Assembly (NCBI RefSeq): GCF_000208745.1
Contig: NC_030859.1
Coordinates: 15,967,426 to 16,031,425 of the forward strand
Direction of reading: 5' to 3'
DNA from: Theobroma cacao
Taxonomy: Eukaryota; Streptophyta; Magnoliopsida; Malvales; Malvaceae
Length of the DNA stretch: 64,000 nucleotides
Made by a program: the position numbers and the translations under genes
The notes under the pieces: model-generated
Told to the model about the DNA's origin: nothing
The model's input: only the letters and a program-made list of their open reading frames with translations
Database searches by the model: none
Shown here: piece after piece, positions 1 to 12,195 of the stretch
How the letters are laid out: each line of letters opens with the position of its first letter
How positions within the stretch are numbered: position 1 is the first letter of the stretch

Positions 1-3000
1 TGATTTTAGTATGAGGGAAAGGATCATTTCTAAAAAGGCAAAACTATGGGCCTTATAAAGAACAGAGGAGAGGAAATTGAAACAACAGTCTCAGATTAGA
101 TGGGTTTCACGAGGCGATTGAAACACCCAGTTTTTTATGCTATGTCCTCTAATAGGAGACGACTCAATAATTTGGGAAGCATCTTAGTGGATGGAGAAAT
201 TGTTGAGGAGCCATGTTTAATTAAAAAGGAAGTCTTGAAACATTTTTAGAACTTATTTTCTAGTAGAAGAACTTTGAAAATGGTAGACCCACAATGTGGC
301 ATTAGGCGCCTAAAAGGGGAATCAACTCTTTCACTAGAGGACCCTTTTTCTGGAATTTGAGGTATGGGATATTGTCAAAGAAAGTGATGGTAACAAGGAT
401 CTTGGGCCTGATGGTTTTAACTTAAATTTTTTCAAGGCTTAGTGGTCTGCGATCAAAAAGGATGTCATGGAGTTTGTACAGAATTTCTATAATACTGGGT
501 GTTTGGGTTTTGAGGTAAATGAGAGCTTTATCACTTTGATTCCCAAAAAGAAGAATCCTACCTCAATTGGGGACTATAGACTTATCAATTTGGTTGGAAG
601 TATTTATAAAGTAATAGCGAAATTGTTGGTTAATAGATTAAGAAAGGTTATTGGGGAGGTTGTAGAGGCACATCAATTTGCATTCATCTCTGGGAGATAG
701 ATTCTAGATTCTACACTATAGCCAATGAGTTAGTGGATACTATGAACAAGAACCGTGAGGGGGGTTTACTGCTAAAGGTAAATTTTGGGAAGGCTTATGG
801 TAGTATTTGTTAGGATTTCATGGAGCTTACTATGGAAACAATATGAGTTGTGTGAGAACTGCATCAGTTTTGGTCGTTGTGAATGGGTCATCAACAAAAC
901 CAATTAAGTTGTAGAGAGGGTTGCAACAAAGGTGTCCTCTATCTCCTTTTTTATTCAATCTGGTTGTCAAAGTCTTCAATTGTTTGATGGTGAAGTTGTG
1001 AGATATTGGTTTTTGTAAAGGTATGCCAATTGGCAATAAAGGTTTGCACATGACACATTTGCAATTTGCAAATGATACTCTTCTCTTCTGCAAACTGAAT
1101 CTTGAATAGCTCTTTAATATGAAACGTGCGTTAAGAAGTTTTTGGATCATGTCTGGCCTTAAGATTAATTTTACGAAAAGTTGTTTATTTGGTGTTGGAA
1201 TGGAAATGGAGATTTTGGAGTTATGGGCATCTAGAATCCATTGTAAGGGAGGTAATCTTCAGACAATATATTTAGGCCTTCCATTGGGTGTGAATTTAGC
1301 CTTTTCGTGAATATGAAAACCTCTTATGGGTTGAGTGGAGAATAAACTAGAAGGGTGGAAAGCTAAACTCTTATTTCGTAGGGGTAGAGTAACCCTTTTG
1401 AAGTTAGTGATTAATAGTCTACCTATTTACTTCATGTCCCTATTTAAAATTTCACATGGAATCCCAGATGAGATTAAAAAGCTTCAACGATGTTTTCTTT
1501 TGGGAGGTGCAAATAATAACAGAGGGATGCATTTTATTAGATGGGATATCGTTTGCCATGAAAAGAAGAATGAGGGCTTAGGCCTGGTCGATCTTGAAAC
1601 CAAAAATAGAAGTCTCTTAACCAAATGGATATGGAGGTATGGGAATGAGAGAGAGCATATATGGAGGAAAATCGTGACAGCTAAGAATGATTATGATCCG
1701 CATGCTTTATTGCCTAAAGCTACTGTGTCTCGTAATTGCTCTAAGGTATGGAAATATATTATATCTCCACTAATTTCTACTGACAAATTCTTCTTGCAAG
1801 TTAAAGCTAATCTAGGAGTGACCATAAAGGGTGGATATCAATTCCTTTTTGGCATGATGCACGGTTAGAGGACTTAGTCTTAAAGTTGGAATTTCCTAGA
1901 CTTTTTGCATTGGCTCAAAATAAAAATGGTCGACTCTGCGAGTTTGGACAATAAATGGATGAAGAGTGGCAGAGGCGTATTGAACTTAGAAGGTAGTTAT
2001 TTGGGTGGGAGTATAAAAATGGACACGGTTGTGGAGTTACTTGAGAGATTTTACATTAAGAGAAAGACTTAGCAATGGCATTATTTGGAAAGCTGCTCCT
2101 AGTGGTGTGTTCTCTACTAAGTCTTTTTTCAAAGTTGCTAATATGACTCATTCTATTGAAATTGACTTATAGAAAACGATTTGGTTTGGGTATGCCCCTT
2201 ATAGGGTTGAGATATTTGTGTAGCAATTGATGTGGGGAAAAGTAGCCGTTAAAACTAAGTTAGTTAAAAGAAATTTGATTGGAGAGGATCAATCGTTGTG
2301 TGTCTTATGTAAAAGGCATCCAAAGACTATCAATCATTTGTTTTTTACTTGTGAAGAGTCTTGGCATGTATGGCGTTTATGGTTATTAGATTGGAACTTT
2401 AGCTGGGTTTTTCCTTTTAATGTCTAGAATTTTTTTCTTGCGTGGACTTTTGTGTGTATCAACAAGGATAGACTGAAAATTTGGACACTTATTTTCTATG
2501 CAATATAGCCTGGTCAATTTGGTTATTTAGAAATAATATTTTATTCAATAGGAAAAGGTAGGATGTCAAGCAGTTGTATGATTTGATTGAATTGAGGATA
2601 GCTATGTGGAGTACAGCTAAATGGCCTCAATGAATAGAATCACAAGAATATATATTCAGAAATCCGAATCTTGTTTGCATAGTTTCCAAATCAAAGTTGG
2701 TCAAGGGGATTACCTTGTGGGAGGCACCTTTGTTGGGTTGGGTCAAATTTAATGTGGATGGTGCATCAACTGGTAACCTGGGCAATTTAGGAATTAGGGG
2801 AATTTTACGAAACTATAAGGATGATATTATTATTAAATTTTATAAGTCAGTGGGGATATGTGATGTAAATTTCGCAGAAGTTCTAGCCATCAAAGAAGCT
2901 TTTGTCTTGTTCATTAAGTTCCTTAGGAATTCACAATTAAACCTATGAGTAGAGAGTGACTCCAAGAATACAGTGACATGGTTAAATAATCCTTCCAAGG

Positions 3001-3850
3001 CGCTATGGCGTTGTGGATAGGATATGATACAATTAGGCAGTCTTCAAGAGGTTATTCATCAATGAAAGGTTACAAATATGTTGAGAGAAACTAATGGTGA
3101 AATGGACTTAGTAAGGAAAAAGTTGATAGGAGGGAGGTACTAGTTCAATTTTTTGGGACTATTGAATAAGTGAAACGTTGAATGTGGTGTGTATGCGTTA
3201 CTGGATAAATGGGACGTGTCTACTGCTTTTATTTAGATAGGAACCCAGTTATGCCTTGACTGGATATGTATTGTAATCAGATAGGTGTTTTTGCTCTAAT
3301 CTTGGTAATTGTCATTTCGTATTCAAGTTGGAGATGATTGGTGGGTTGTGTTTAGTCATTGGATTGATGTTGCTGTTATGGCAGTAAGGATGTTTGGTGG
3401 AGTCTATTGGCCACAAGATAATGCTATTAATAATTCTGGACGTGAACTGCGGTCTCACCGAGTCAGGGATTATTTTTCTGTTTTGTGGTTGGATTTGCTG
3501 TATATTCAGGCAGGTGCAATTGTCTGGACATTAGTGACGCAATATTCAACTTCTCTTCCAGGAGTGATATGCGACTAAGCTTCAAACAAGGATTCATTGC
3601 TGTTTTTGGTCCAAATATGCAATCATATTCCCTTCTTGGCTGCTGCGGAAGGTTTGTTGCCTTGGATATAATATATGTTGTGGGATTTTTATGAAATTTG
3701 AAGTCATTAAAATTCTACATTTCAAGTCTACAAATCTCCAATTTTGGGTATTTCTTGTATTGGGTTTTATTTTGCTCTCATTGTTATGTTCTTGTAAATC
3801 TAAGTCCAAAGCATACTTTTCGTTTTGACATATTGCAATAAAATTGAGTA
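1..3850 (+). mobile_element. Degenerate plant L1-type LINE retrotransposon, 5' end outside window
   Basis: This is a dead non-LTR retrotransposon that runs in from the left edge. In order along the plus strand it shows a reverse transcriptase N-terminal part near 467-700 (FITLIPKKK, then DYRLINLVGSIYKV). A palm region follows near 860-1110 (CPLSPFLFNLVV, then LQFANDTLLFC). A post-RT region lies at 1119-1868, a zinc-finger-like segment at 2227-2427 (CVLCKR..TINHLFFTC), and a C-terminal RNase H domain at 2697-2990 (KFNVDGAS, FAEVLAIKEA, ESDSKNT). This order is that of plant L1-clade LINEs with a terminal RNase H. Stop codons and frameshifts separate every block, and the catalytic FADD reads FAND, so it cannot make an active polymerase. 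The stretch 3130-3850 looks like a LINE 3' untranslated tail; its exact end is an estimate. Confidence 0.9.
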
Positions 3851-3859
3851 TTTTTCAAA

Positions 3860-6490
3860 ATAAATAAAATCAATAATTTATTAGTGATGTGTTTAATTAA
3901 ATAAGTAACATTTAATAATTTAAAAAGCAATTCAATAAATAGTATTTGTTATGTTATTTAATTAAAATCTAATTGTGGAAATTTTCCTTGAAATAAACTA
4001 CTTTTATTAATTAAGTAAAATTCATATTTATTTGTAATTCTAGTATTTAAAAAATATTTTAAATAAAATGAATAATTTCTTAGGGTTGTTATAATTAATT
4101 AAATAAGTGACTAAATTAATTAATTTAATATTTACTATGTAACATGAAATAATTTGATTGTAGTTATTAAAATTATATTTTAGTACTAATTATTTAAATA
4201 ATTTTATTAATTAAATAAAATCAATAATGTATTGCGGATATACTTAATTAAATAAGTAACATTTAATAATTTTATTGGGTCTACTTTTAGGACCTTGTTT
4301 CTCTTCTCTTAAGATTTGGAAACCTCTTCTTGATAGAGTTGAGGAAAAATTGGAGGGATGGAAATCAAAATTTTTATCTAGAGAAGGTAAGGTTACACCG
4401 TGAAAATCAGTCATTAATAACTTACCTATTTTCTTTATGTCCCTTTTTTAAAATGATTAGAGGGATTAGAGACGAGCTTGATAAAATACAACACAGATTT
4501 TTATGGAAGGGAGTGAATTATAAATAGGGGAATTCATTTTATTTTATGGGACAAAGTAAGTCAGCCTAAGGAGGAAAAGGGATTGGGTTCAGTGGAGTTG
4601 GAAGTCAAGAATAGGGTTCTTTTTACAAAATGGTTATGGAGATATAGGAATGAGAAAGAAGGGTTATAGAGATGTTTGGCGGCTGCAAAGAATAACTACA
4701 ATCCGCGTACCCTGTTACCCAAAGCTACTACTGACTCGTAAATGTTTCAAAATTTGGAAAAATATTAATTCTCCACTGTTGCTTACTAACAAGTTTTTTT
4801 TTTTGTTTTTTTGTGCTAATTTGGGAGTTATTGTAGTTGATGGGTCATTGATCTCATTCTGGAATGATGCATCATGCATGGTTGGAAGATATGATTCTGA
4901 AGGTAGAATTCCCAAAATTATTTGCATTAGCAATGAACTAAGAAAGAGGATTATGTGATTATGGTCAATGGACAAATGATGGTTGGCAATGGTAAATCGA
5001 ACTTAAAAGGCAACTTTTTGGATGGAAATTCAAGCATTAAACACCATTGTGGAGCTATTTAAGGGAATGTACATTGGGTGAGGGATTCAAAGATGGAATC
5101 ATATAGAAAGCTATACCTTGCGGTATGTTGTCTTCCAAGCCATTTTGTAAACTTGCCAGCAATTCTTATTTAGAATGTGATGAACTCCGGAAAAGAATAT
5201 GGCTTGGATATGCTCCATATAATGTTGAGATTTTCGTATGGCAATTGATGTGGGAAAAAATTGCAATCAAAATGGAGTTGGTGAAAAAGAAATTTAATTA
5301 AAGTTGATCAAGTAATTTGTGTTTTATGCAACAATGATTCTGAAACTGTTTCCCATCTTTTCTTTTCATGCCATGAAACTTGAAGGTTGTGGAATATGTA
5401 GTTCCCTAATTAGGCTGTTTATTGGGTGTCCTAAAAAACTTTTCCTAGCATGGAGAGATATTGGGAAGAATGACGGTAAAAAGAAAACTTGGTTGTTTGC
5501 GTTTTACGCTATAACTTAGTCCATTTGGTTATTTCGAAACGATATTATTTTTAATGGAAAAACTTAAGACATTAGATAGATTTATGACTTGATTAAACTT
5601 CAAATAGCAATTTGGAGTATAGTTAAATGGCCAGAGTCAATAATTTCAGTGGATGATGTGTTTATAAACCCAGCTTCAGTTTGGTTAGTTTAGAAACTGG
5701 AAAAAATAAGTAAACAAATTATATGTTTGAAACCTCAAACAAAATGGGTTAAATTTAATGTTGGTAGAGTTTCAGCTGACAATTCGGAGAAGGTAGCAAT
5801 TGGAGGAGTTTTAAGGGATGTTCAGGATAAAATCATTATGAAATTCTCAAAGCAACTACATTTATTAATAAACTAAAATTCATATTTTATTTGTATTTCT
5901 AGTTTTTAAAATATATTTTAAATAAAATGAATAATTTACTAATTACTATTTAACATGAAATAATTTGATTATAGTTATTGAATTGATATTTTATTACTAA
6001 TTAATTTATTAATTTTATGAATTAAACAAAATGAATAATTTATTAGGGACGTAATTAATTAAATGAGTAATATTTAATAATTTAAAAGGCAATTAGATAA
6101 AGGTTGGATTCATTCTCTTTTGAATCCGAAATCATTGCTGCAGCAGTGATCTTTCCTTTGAAGTGGGATACATGATTATTCACTTGAGCAATTTAGGATT
6201 GCAAATATATGAATCAGCAGCGTGGACAGAGGTGTGAGTAATAGAGGTGGGCGGAACGCCATGTTAATTAATTAAATATCTAATTTTGGAAATTTAAAAA
6301 TCAACTGCTTTTATTAATTAACTAAAATTAATATTTGGAAATGGAATTCTAGTTTTTTTTTTTAAAAAAATTTAAATAAAATGAATAATTTATTAAGGCT
6401 GTAATAATTAATTAAATAAGCGACTAAATTAATTAATTTACTAATTACTATGTAACATGAAATAATTTGACTATATTTGTTAAATTTATA
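3860..6490. repeat. AT-rich tandem-like repeat array, interrupted by LINE fragment
   Basis: A module close to AATAAAATSAATAATTTATT, followed by TTAATTAAATAAGTRAC, recurs at about 3863, 4061, 4214, 5921, 6024 and 6374. A longer block (CTACTTTTATTAATTAA to AACATGAAATAATTTGA) is found at about 3995-4160, 5862-5965 and 6290-6475. The occurrences at 3863 and 4214 are about 351 bases apart. The array is split by the second LINE fragment (4276-5860) and by an unrelated stretch at 6100-6260. It may be a decayed satellite or decayed LTR material. I see no coding sequence in it. Confidence 0.65.
4276..5860 (+). mobile_element. Second degenerate LINE fragment (post-RT to RNase H)
   Basis: The plus strand encodes a broken LINE C-terminal region. 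A segment near 4330-4640 resembles that at 1335-1660 of the first LINE (EEKLEGWKSK, VINNLPIFFMSLF, RGIRDELDKIQHRFLWKG). A zinc-finger-like part lies near 5220-5390, and the start of an RNase H domain near 5735-5855 (WVKFNV). Stops and frameshifts are frequent. Both ends are cut: there is no reverse transcriptase palm, and RNase H breaks off just before the AT-rich repeat resumes. The two LINEs are related but not recent copies of one another. Confidence 0.82.
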
Positions 6491-6720
6491 TTAAAAAGAT
6501 TCATGTGTTAGTTATTTATCAATTACATAAATTAGTAAATTTAGTAAAATTTAAAATTATTTAAATTAATTAAGATTTTATTAAATTAATTAAATAATAT
6601 TATATATTTGATAACTCTAGTATTTAAATTGGTTTTTGTTTTTGATTAATGTTTGTGTTAATATCTATTAATGGACGACATCATATATCCATTATAATAT
6701 TTTTTCTCAGAATAGAACGA

Positions 6721-7270
6721 GATAAGAGTTGGATGTAATCTCGAGTTGATTCAAGTGGAGTTTTTAAGACAGAATTTGTGAATGGCATAGATGAATTTAT
6801 TTCATTTGTGTTCAGTCAACCAAGATATATGACTAAGAATAATATCATATGTCTTTATTCTCAATGTATAAATAACAAGTTCGGGAACACCTATTCCGTA
6901 AAGGGTTTGCCAGTGCATACACAATATGGGATGCACATGATAAATCATTCCATGCAAAACAATCATTAGGACATTTTGTTGATGAGCAGAATGAAGTAGT
7001 TAATGAAGTCAAAGTAGAATATCCATATGCTAAAATGGTTATGGATGCCTTATGATCGGAGTTTCAATTCAATGGTGAGACCCGAAATGAACCAATCTTT
7101 CTCAAAGATCCAAATTCGAATGCTACATCCTTCTGGTCGTAGTTAAATGATGCTAATGCAATTTTGTAGGTCAGATGCAATAAACACACAAAAAGATGAA
7201 AACGATAAGTATGATGATGATAAATATGAGAACGAAGAAAATGAGTTTGCTTATTCATATGACGAATGAT
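6721..7270 (+). pseudogene. CACTA TNP2-type transposase remnant: N-terminal domain joined to acidic tail
   Basis: It opens with the CACTA transposase N-terminal signature DKSWM, then a stop, then EFVNGIDEFISF and SQPRYMTKNNI, as in the transposase-associated domain. A frame change follows, then KGFASAYTIWDAH, YPYAKMVMDAL and FWS*LNDANA, which are typical of the region just before the transposase core. After about 7185 the sequence jumps to an acidic D/E-rich tail that matches the end of the element 2 transposase at about 38300-38391. The roughly 3-kb TNP2 core is therefore missing. Several stops make it non-functional. The family assignment rests on pattern recognition of these motifs. Confidence 0.75.
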
Positions 7271-7462
7271 GGATGCTTTTTTTGTAAAAAAAAAAATGTA
7301 TAAATGTATTTTTTACACATTGACATTAAAACTTTATAAAGGTCATTCATTATGTGTATCATATCATATATTTATTTATTCATAGTTAAATTAATATTTA
7401 TATGCATATTATTTTTTTACGGTTACTAACAATTGTACATTTTTCTTTTTATTTGACAGACT

Positions 7463-9010
7463 TGGTTATGCTAAAGACGAATGTAGGCCTTCAAGGACAG
7501 GACAATGGCGTTGGCCCTTCAGCTACTTGAACTCTCATATCGCATCTTCCCCCCACACCACAAACTCTCGCTCTAGTGGCACTGATCTCGAGTTCGACTA
7601 CTCTAGTTGGAACCTCCACTTTAGACACTACTATGGCATCCAACAATATGTCACAGGCAAAGGTTGAAGGTCGAGTCTAGGCTTGCTCACTCTAACTAAT
7701 CCGAAGCAACATATACTTTTGCATCCTTTCAAAGGAAGGTAATTTCCTCTACTCCAATTTATATGATTATATGTAGTCAATTTTGTTAATTAATATGTTT
7801 TACTAACAATAAGTCTATTTTGTAGTATTTTTGAGAAGGCTAGCGTTACTCTGACAATTATGTAGATTATTAAGAGTAACTTTAGTGGATCTTGATCGAC
7901 ATGGAGGCAGGTTCCTCAAGAGCATAAGGATAACATGTGGTGTAAATTTAAGGTAACATAAGGATATAGTATTAGTGTATATCTATCATAATTTTCCATA
8001 CTAATATATTTTTTTCTTGATGTAGGAATCTTTCACATGAGCTACTATAGATACAACGAAGGTTCAGTCCATATGGGAGAAGATTTGCAAAGACTGCCTT
8101 AAAGATCTATTAGGGGATGAGTGCAAGAATGTCAAGAGGGACGCGGGTGACCACGACGTCAATCTCCTATTGACAAAGGTTAAGTTATGTCTTTGGATCA
8201 CTACTAAGGTATGAGATCATCTGATTGATAATGTATAGTCCACACCTGAGTGGCAGTCACGCTCACGAAAAGCCAAGCAGAACCACTTGACAAAGGAGGA
8301 TAGCGTAGCAAAACATAGAGGCAGTTCTTTGCCCTTCGCTCTACACTAGAAAAGAATGGTATGTGTTTTTAATCTAGTACTACAACAATCATTCACTGTA
8401 ATAGTACAATTCTTTATTTTGTTAACAATGTGTTTTTTATTCTTATTGTCTTTTTATGATTACAGTCTAAGGACAAGCAACGACAGGTGATGTATTTCGA
8501 CTTCTTCAAGCACATTCATAAACAGCACAAGGGTACCGGAGAATTTATAGACAACAAGTCCAAGACTTTCTTTTTAAGTAATATGTGTGTATATATTCAA
8601 TGTATATGTTGCTTACCAATTAAATAACTTAATAATTGTAATTGATTTTCTATTTGTAGGAATCCTACACTTCAGTTTTATCGTAAAAGTACAATTATTA
8701 GCCACTAACTTCGCCGGAGTTTGATCTTGAGGCATGGATCGAGGCCATTGGAGAGCCTAACAATACTTGGACCCACATCTATGGATTTGGCTCCAGAGTC
8801 CCTACTTTGAGATTGCTAGCTCCAACTGAGACTTCTGAGTCTACTTGTGGTATTGTCGTTGCATGACCTCCTCTACCTCTTACATCTAAGCCTAGGGGAT
8901 ATTGACAATTGGTTAGTAACTTTGATACCTTAATGACGTTGGTGGGCAGACTTAATAACTTGTTGGAGTTCATTGCAGCAAGGTTATTGCCTTCAGGCAC
9001 CTCTAGGTTT
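7463..9010 (+). pseudogene. CACTA second gene (Ptta/En/Spm plant transposase-like), decayed
   Basis: Spliced pieces on the plus strand resemble the plant Ptta/En/Spm transposase family: a proline-rich start (7463-7740), WRQVPQEHKDNMW near 7900-7950, WEKICKDCLKDL near 8070-8110, a segment near 8215-8350 (SKAKQNHLTKED) and PEFDLEAWIEAIGEPN near 8715-8765. The position matching the ATG of element 2 (39015) reads TTG here, at 7463. In-frame stops occur in most blocks. This copy keeps the 3' blocks (8465-9010), which are absent from element 2. In known CACTA elements the companion protein binds subterminal repeats; that role is inferred here. Confidence 0.65.
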
Positions 9011-9239
9011 TCCTCATCACTATAGTTTGAGTTCCTGCCTTTACGACAGTAGCAGCAACCACCCCCACCCCTTCAATGAGCTTTGTATTAAATACTTCTT
9101 TGGATTATGTTCAGAAATACATTAGATTTTTTTATTAATTATGATTTGTATTACATTGTTATATTTTTTTTATATGCATATATGTTTGTTATATGTTTAC
9201 TTTTATCAATAACAGCATCATATAATAATTTTATTACCA

Positions 9240-9755
9240 ACAGAACAAAATTTAATTAAAAAAATAGTTTTGTAGTTATTATCAATGGAATTATCGATAG
9301 ATATCATCCATTACCAATGAAATTTATCAGTTACCAATGGAATTTAACCATTACCAACAAAGTTCATACAAATTACCGATGAATCCCAAGCCATCGCCGA
9401 CAGACATCATCGTGTAAGATTCCAACTCCGTCAACGATCCATTGGTAACATACCAATGGAATTGTCAATGGATTTACTTTGTCACTAATTATCAATGAAA
9501 ATTTTTCATTATTGACTAAAAACTTGATTGACAAATCTGACCCTTTTCCAATAAAAATACCGATGGAATATTTAGTCGATAACTTACCAACGAGATATCC
9601 CGTTACTGTCGGGTTTGCCATTAGCGACAACCCCATTTTCAAACAAATAACAATAAAAATTTTAGTTAGTAATTTCTGCGGTAATGTGACATACCAACGA
9701 AATCAGAACTATTACTGATGAAACTTTCCATAGTAATGCCATGGTTTTTGTAGTG
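9240..9755 (+). repeat. CACTA 1 subterminal repeats and right terminal inverted repeat
   Basis: The region is packed with short variants of TTACCAATGGAATT and TACCGATGAA in both orientations. This is the organisation expected of CACTA subterminal transposase-binding repeats. It ends in GGTTTTTGTAGTG at 9755. The equivalent region of element 2 is 40195-40694, with variants such as ATCGACGGAATTC. Confidence 0.75.
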
Positions 9756-10711
9756 TTTTTCTAGTTGTGCCCTCCCATAAAAATGCTCTAGCTCTATCCC
9801 TAGACATTACTAAATCTTTAGTCATATATATATAGAACCGGAGAAGTGAATGACACTGTTGAATTCAAACTAAAATAAGCTAGGAAGGAGAAAAAAAAAG
9901 TCAATATATTCCTCTGAACCCTGCTTAATAGTCCTCTTAGAGACATTTCTAATTGCGGATTCAAATATCGAAAAAATCTTAATAAGCAAGTTTGTTTTTC
10001 ATATTATATTCATTCTCTTTAATTTTTTTTTAAATTTTCCCAATGAACAATTTTAATCTTAATATATAAAGATTAATTAAGTACTTGACATCATATACGG
10101 AATTAAATCTAAGTGAAAGAAATAAAAATAATTGCAAAGGCTTTGTGTTTGTCTTTTATCTTGTATCAAATTTATAATCTTATAGATTGTAGTTGGTCAA
10201 CCAAGTTGATAGTCCTACTCCTACAAGCTTGAAAATGCCACATAATAATGAGCTTAATCATGAAGAAAGTTCATCGATAGTAGAGAATTCGAAATTGAAA
10301 CTTTGATCCCTACCCCTTAAATACCTACCGATAGTGTCATTTAAGCCTTAAGAGCAAAAAGAATCTTGTTACAATTATCAGGCACATAATAAAATGTTTC
10401 TCAAATCCTATAGAAAAGGATGTGCAAAGACATTTAAAAGCCAATCGCCTTTGTTGTAGTTAAGTACAAAAGGTTCAATTGTTAATTAACAACAGGTTTC
10501 ATAATTATTACTTGTTTCTCTTTTCAAAAAAATAAATTATTGCTTTGTTTCTAGTTTGATAAATATTCAATTTGATATATTTTTCAGTGGCTTTTTCCAG
10601 TGAAGAAGGCTCTTTGGAGGCAAAAAATATAAGGAAGATATGGAGGATCGAGAAAGCATCTATCGCTCATGAGCTAATATGATATGGTGGTGTCTACACT
10701 GTCAAACATAC

Positions 10712-10990
10712 ATTATTTATTCAACATTTATTATTAGTACTTGAGTACAGACAAATGTAATTATACATGTATTTTTTCAATTTAATGTTAACATAACTAA
10801 AAATTTGTTATTGGTTAATATGTATAATTTTTTTATTTAAAAAATTGTATATATGTATTATTTATTCAACATTTGTTATTAGTACTTGTATACAGACAGT
10901 GTAATTATATATGTATTTTTCCATTTTAACGTTAACCATAACTCAAATTTGTTATTGATTTATATGTATAATTTTTTATTTAAAAAACCA
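10712..10990. repeat. 145-bp tandem duplication
   Basis: The block beginning ATTATTTATTCAAC starts at 10712 and again at 10857. Copy two keeps the same order of sub-blocks (TTATTAGTACTTG, TACAGACA, TGTAATTATA, TTAAYGTTAAC, TTTGTTATTG). Divergence is modest, so the duplication is not very recent. Confidence 0.8.
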
Positions 10991-11842
10991 TGGGAAATAG
11001 AAATATTCAATTTTTATTTTAATATGTTTATGTTTAATTTTTCTTCTATGTTTACAATCCAAAAAAAAAGTGAATATTTAATTTGGAAAGAGGAATGATT
11101 TATCCATTTCCATTTTAGTGTTTAATAGGTTTACTTTTAATTAATTTTTAATACTCCCTCCAATAAAAAAAGTAATTTATTTTATAGCAAAAAAAGTTGC
11201 TTTTATATGTATGTTTCTTTTTTGCAAAGCATATTCAAATTCCATTTTAAATCTAAGCATACATATTTTTTCATTGAAATTTATCGATTAGGCAAACACA
11301 GTATGTAAGTTAGAATATTGTTAAACCAATATTCAAATAGCTATGATCTCATGCAAAAGTTAGAACTAACTATTGTGACTTATCTTAGAAAACAATATTT
11401 TGCTTTCTATAAAAAAAAATAGAAATAATTTTTTCTTTTTGAGGGGATTACTTGTTAATTTACTATAATTTGCTAGATTGATTGTTAATTTACTATAATT
11501 TGCTAAAGTGATTAGATAAATTTTGCACAAAAAAAAAAAAAGAGTGAGAGAAATAATTGGATACATCTATTAGGTTGGTGATTGAAAGCGATTCCGTTAA
11601 TGTAGTCAGATAGAGGAAGCACCCACAAATAGCTCCATAGGGTATAAGAAAAATTGTCCTACACATAAAAAAATTAGGTAGACAAATCACTAGTCAGGAA
11701 ATTCATCATAGTCTTAAAGAAGCCAACCAATTTGCAAATGGACCTGCAAAGGATGGTGTTGAAAGGAGGGATAGTTTGCTATTTGTAATTGGTTGATGGT
11801 TGGTGCTAACTTATTTATGCAAGGTGTTTTCAAGTGGTATAG

Positions 11843-12195
11843 TGGCGGATGGAATGGGGGGCCAGGAGTGCTCATTCTGTAAAAAAATTTTAAAATTGCA
11901 AAATATATTCCTACTTTTTTAGAAATTTACTTTTATAATATTTTTTTTGAGATGCCCTGTAACAATTAATCAACAACTAATTTTAGTAGACTTATGGATT
12001 AATGATGTCCAATCTTAGTATGCAATAATTCTTAAAAAATGTCTTAATTTTATACTTAACAAATAATTGAAGTTATTTGTGTAATTCTCACATGATTTTT
12101 TTTTCCATCTAAGTTACTTTAGGTTTGGCAAACATTAAAGTTTTAATATTATTGTTCTCGCCCCCAAAATGTGAAATCTTGACTCCACCATCGAC
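11843..12195. repeat. Possible small element with GTGGCGGA/TCCACC inverted ends
   Basis: The left side begins TAGTGGCGGATGGA and the right side ends TCTTGACTCCACCATCG, next to CGCCCCCAAAATG. A related arrangement sits at 63228-63400, where GTGGTGGAGTCAAGATTTC opens a stretch ending CCCTCCGCC, and another left end lies at 63869 (GTGGCGGAGGTAG). The ends are imperfect and I could not define a target duplication, so boundaries are approximate. Confidence 0.35.

Larger units (their letters stand above)
6721..9755 (+). mobile_element. Defective CACTA (En/Spm) transposon 1, right part with terminal repeat
   Basis: The segment runs from a truncated TNP2-type transposase remnant through a second transposon gene and a subterminal repeat region to the sequence GGTTTTTGTAGTG ending at 9755. 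That is the inverse of the CACTACAAAAACC ends typical of CACTA elements. A TTT follows, possibly the 3-bp target duplication. I could not find a matching CACTA left end, so the start given is only the first recognisable coding base. Compared with element 2 (35183-40694), this copy lacks the transposase core but keeps more of the second gene. Stops and frameshifts show it is not autonomous. Confidence 0.8.

Noticed and set aside
3309..3578. 89-aa open frame after the first LINE
   Set aside because: It lies in the LINE 3' tail region, with no domain and no conserved start.
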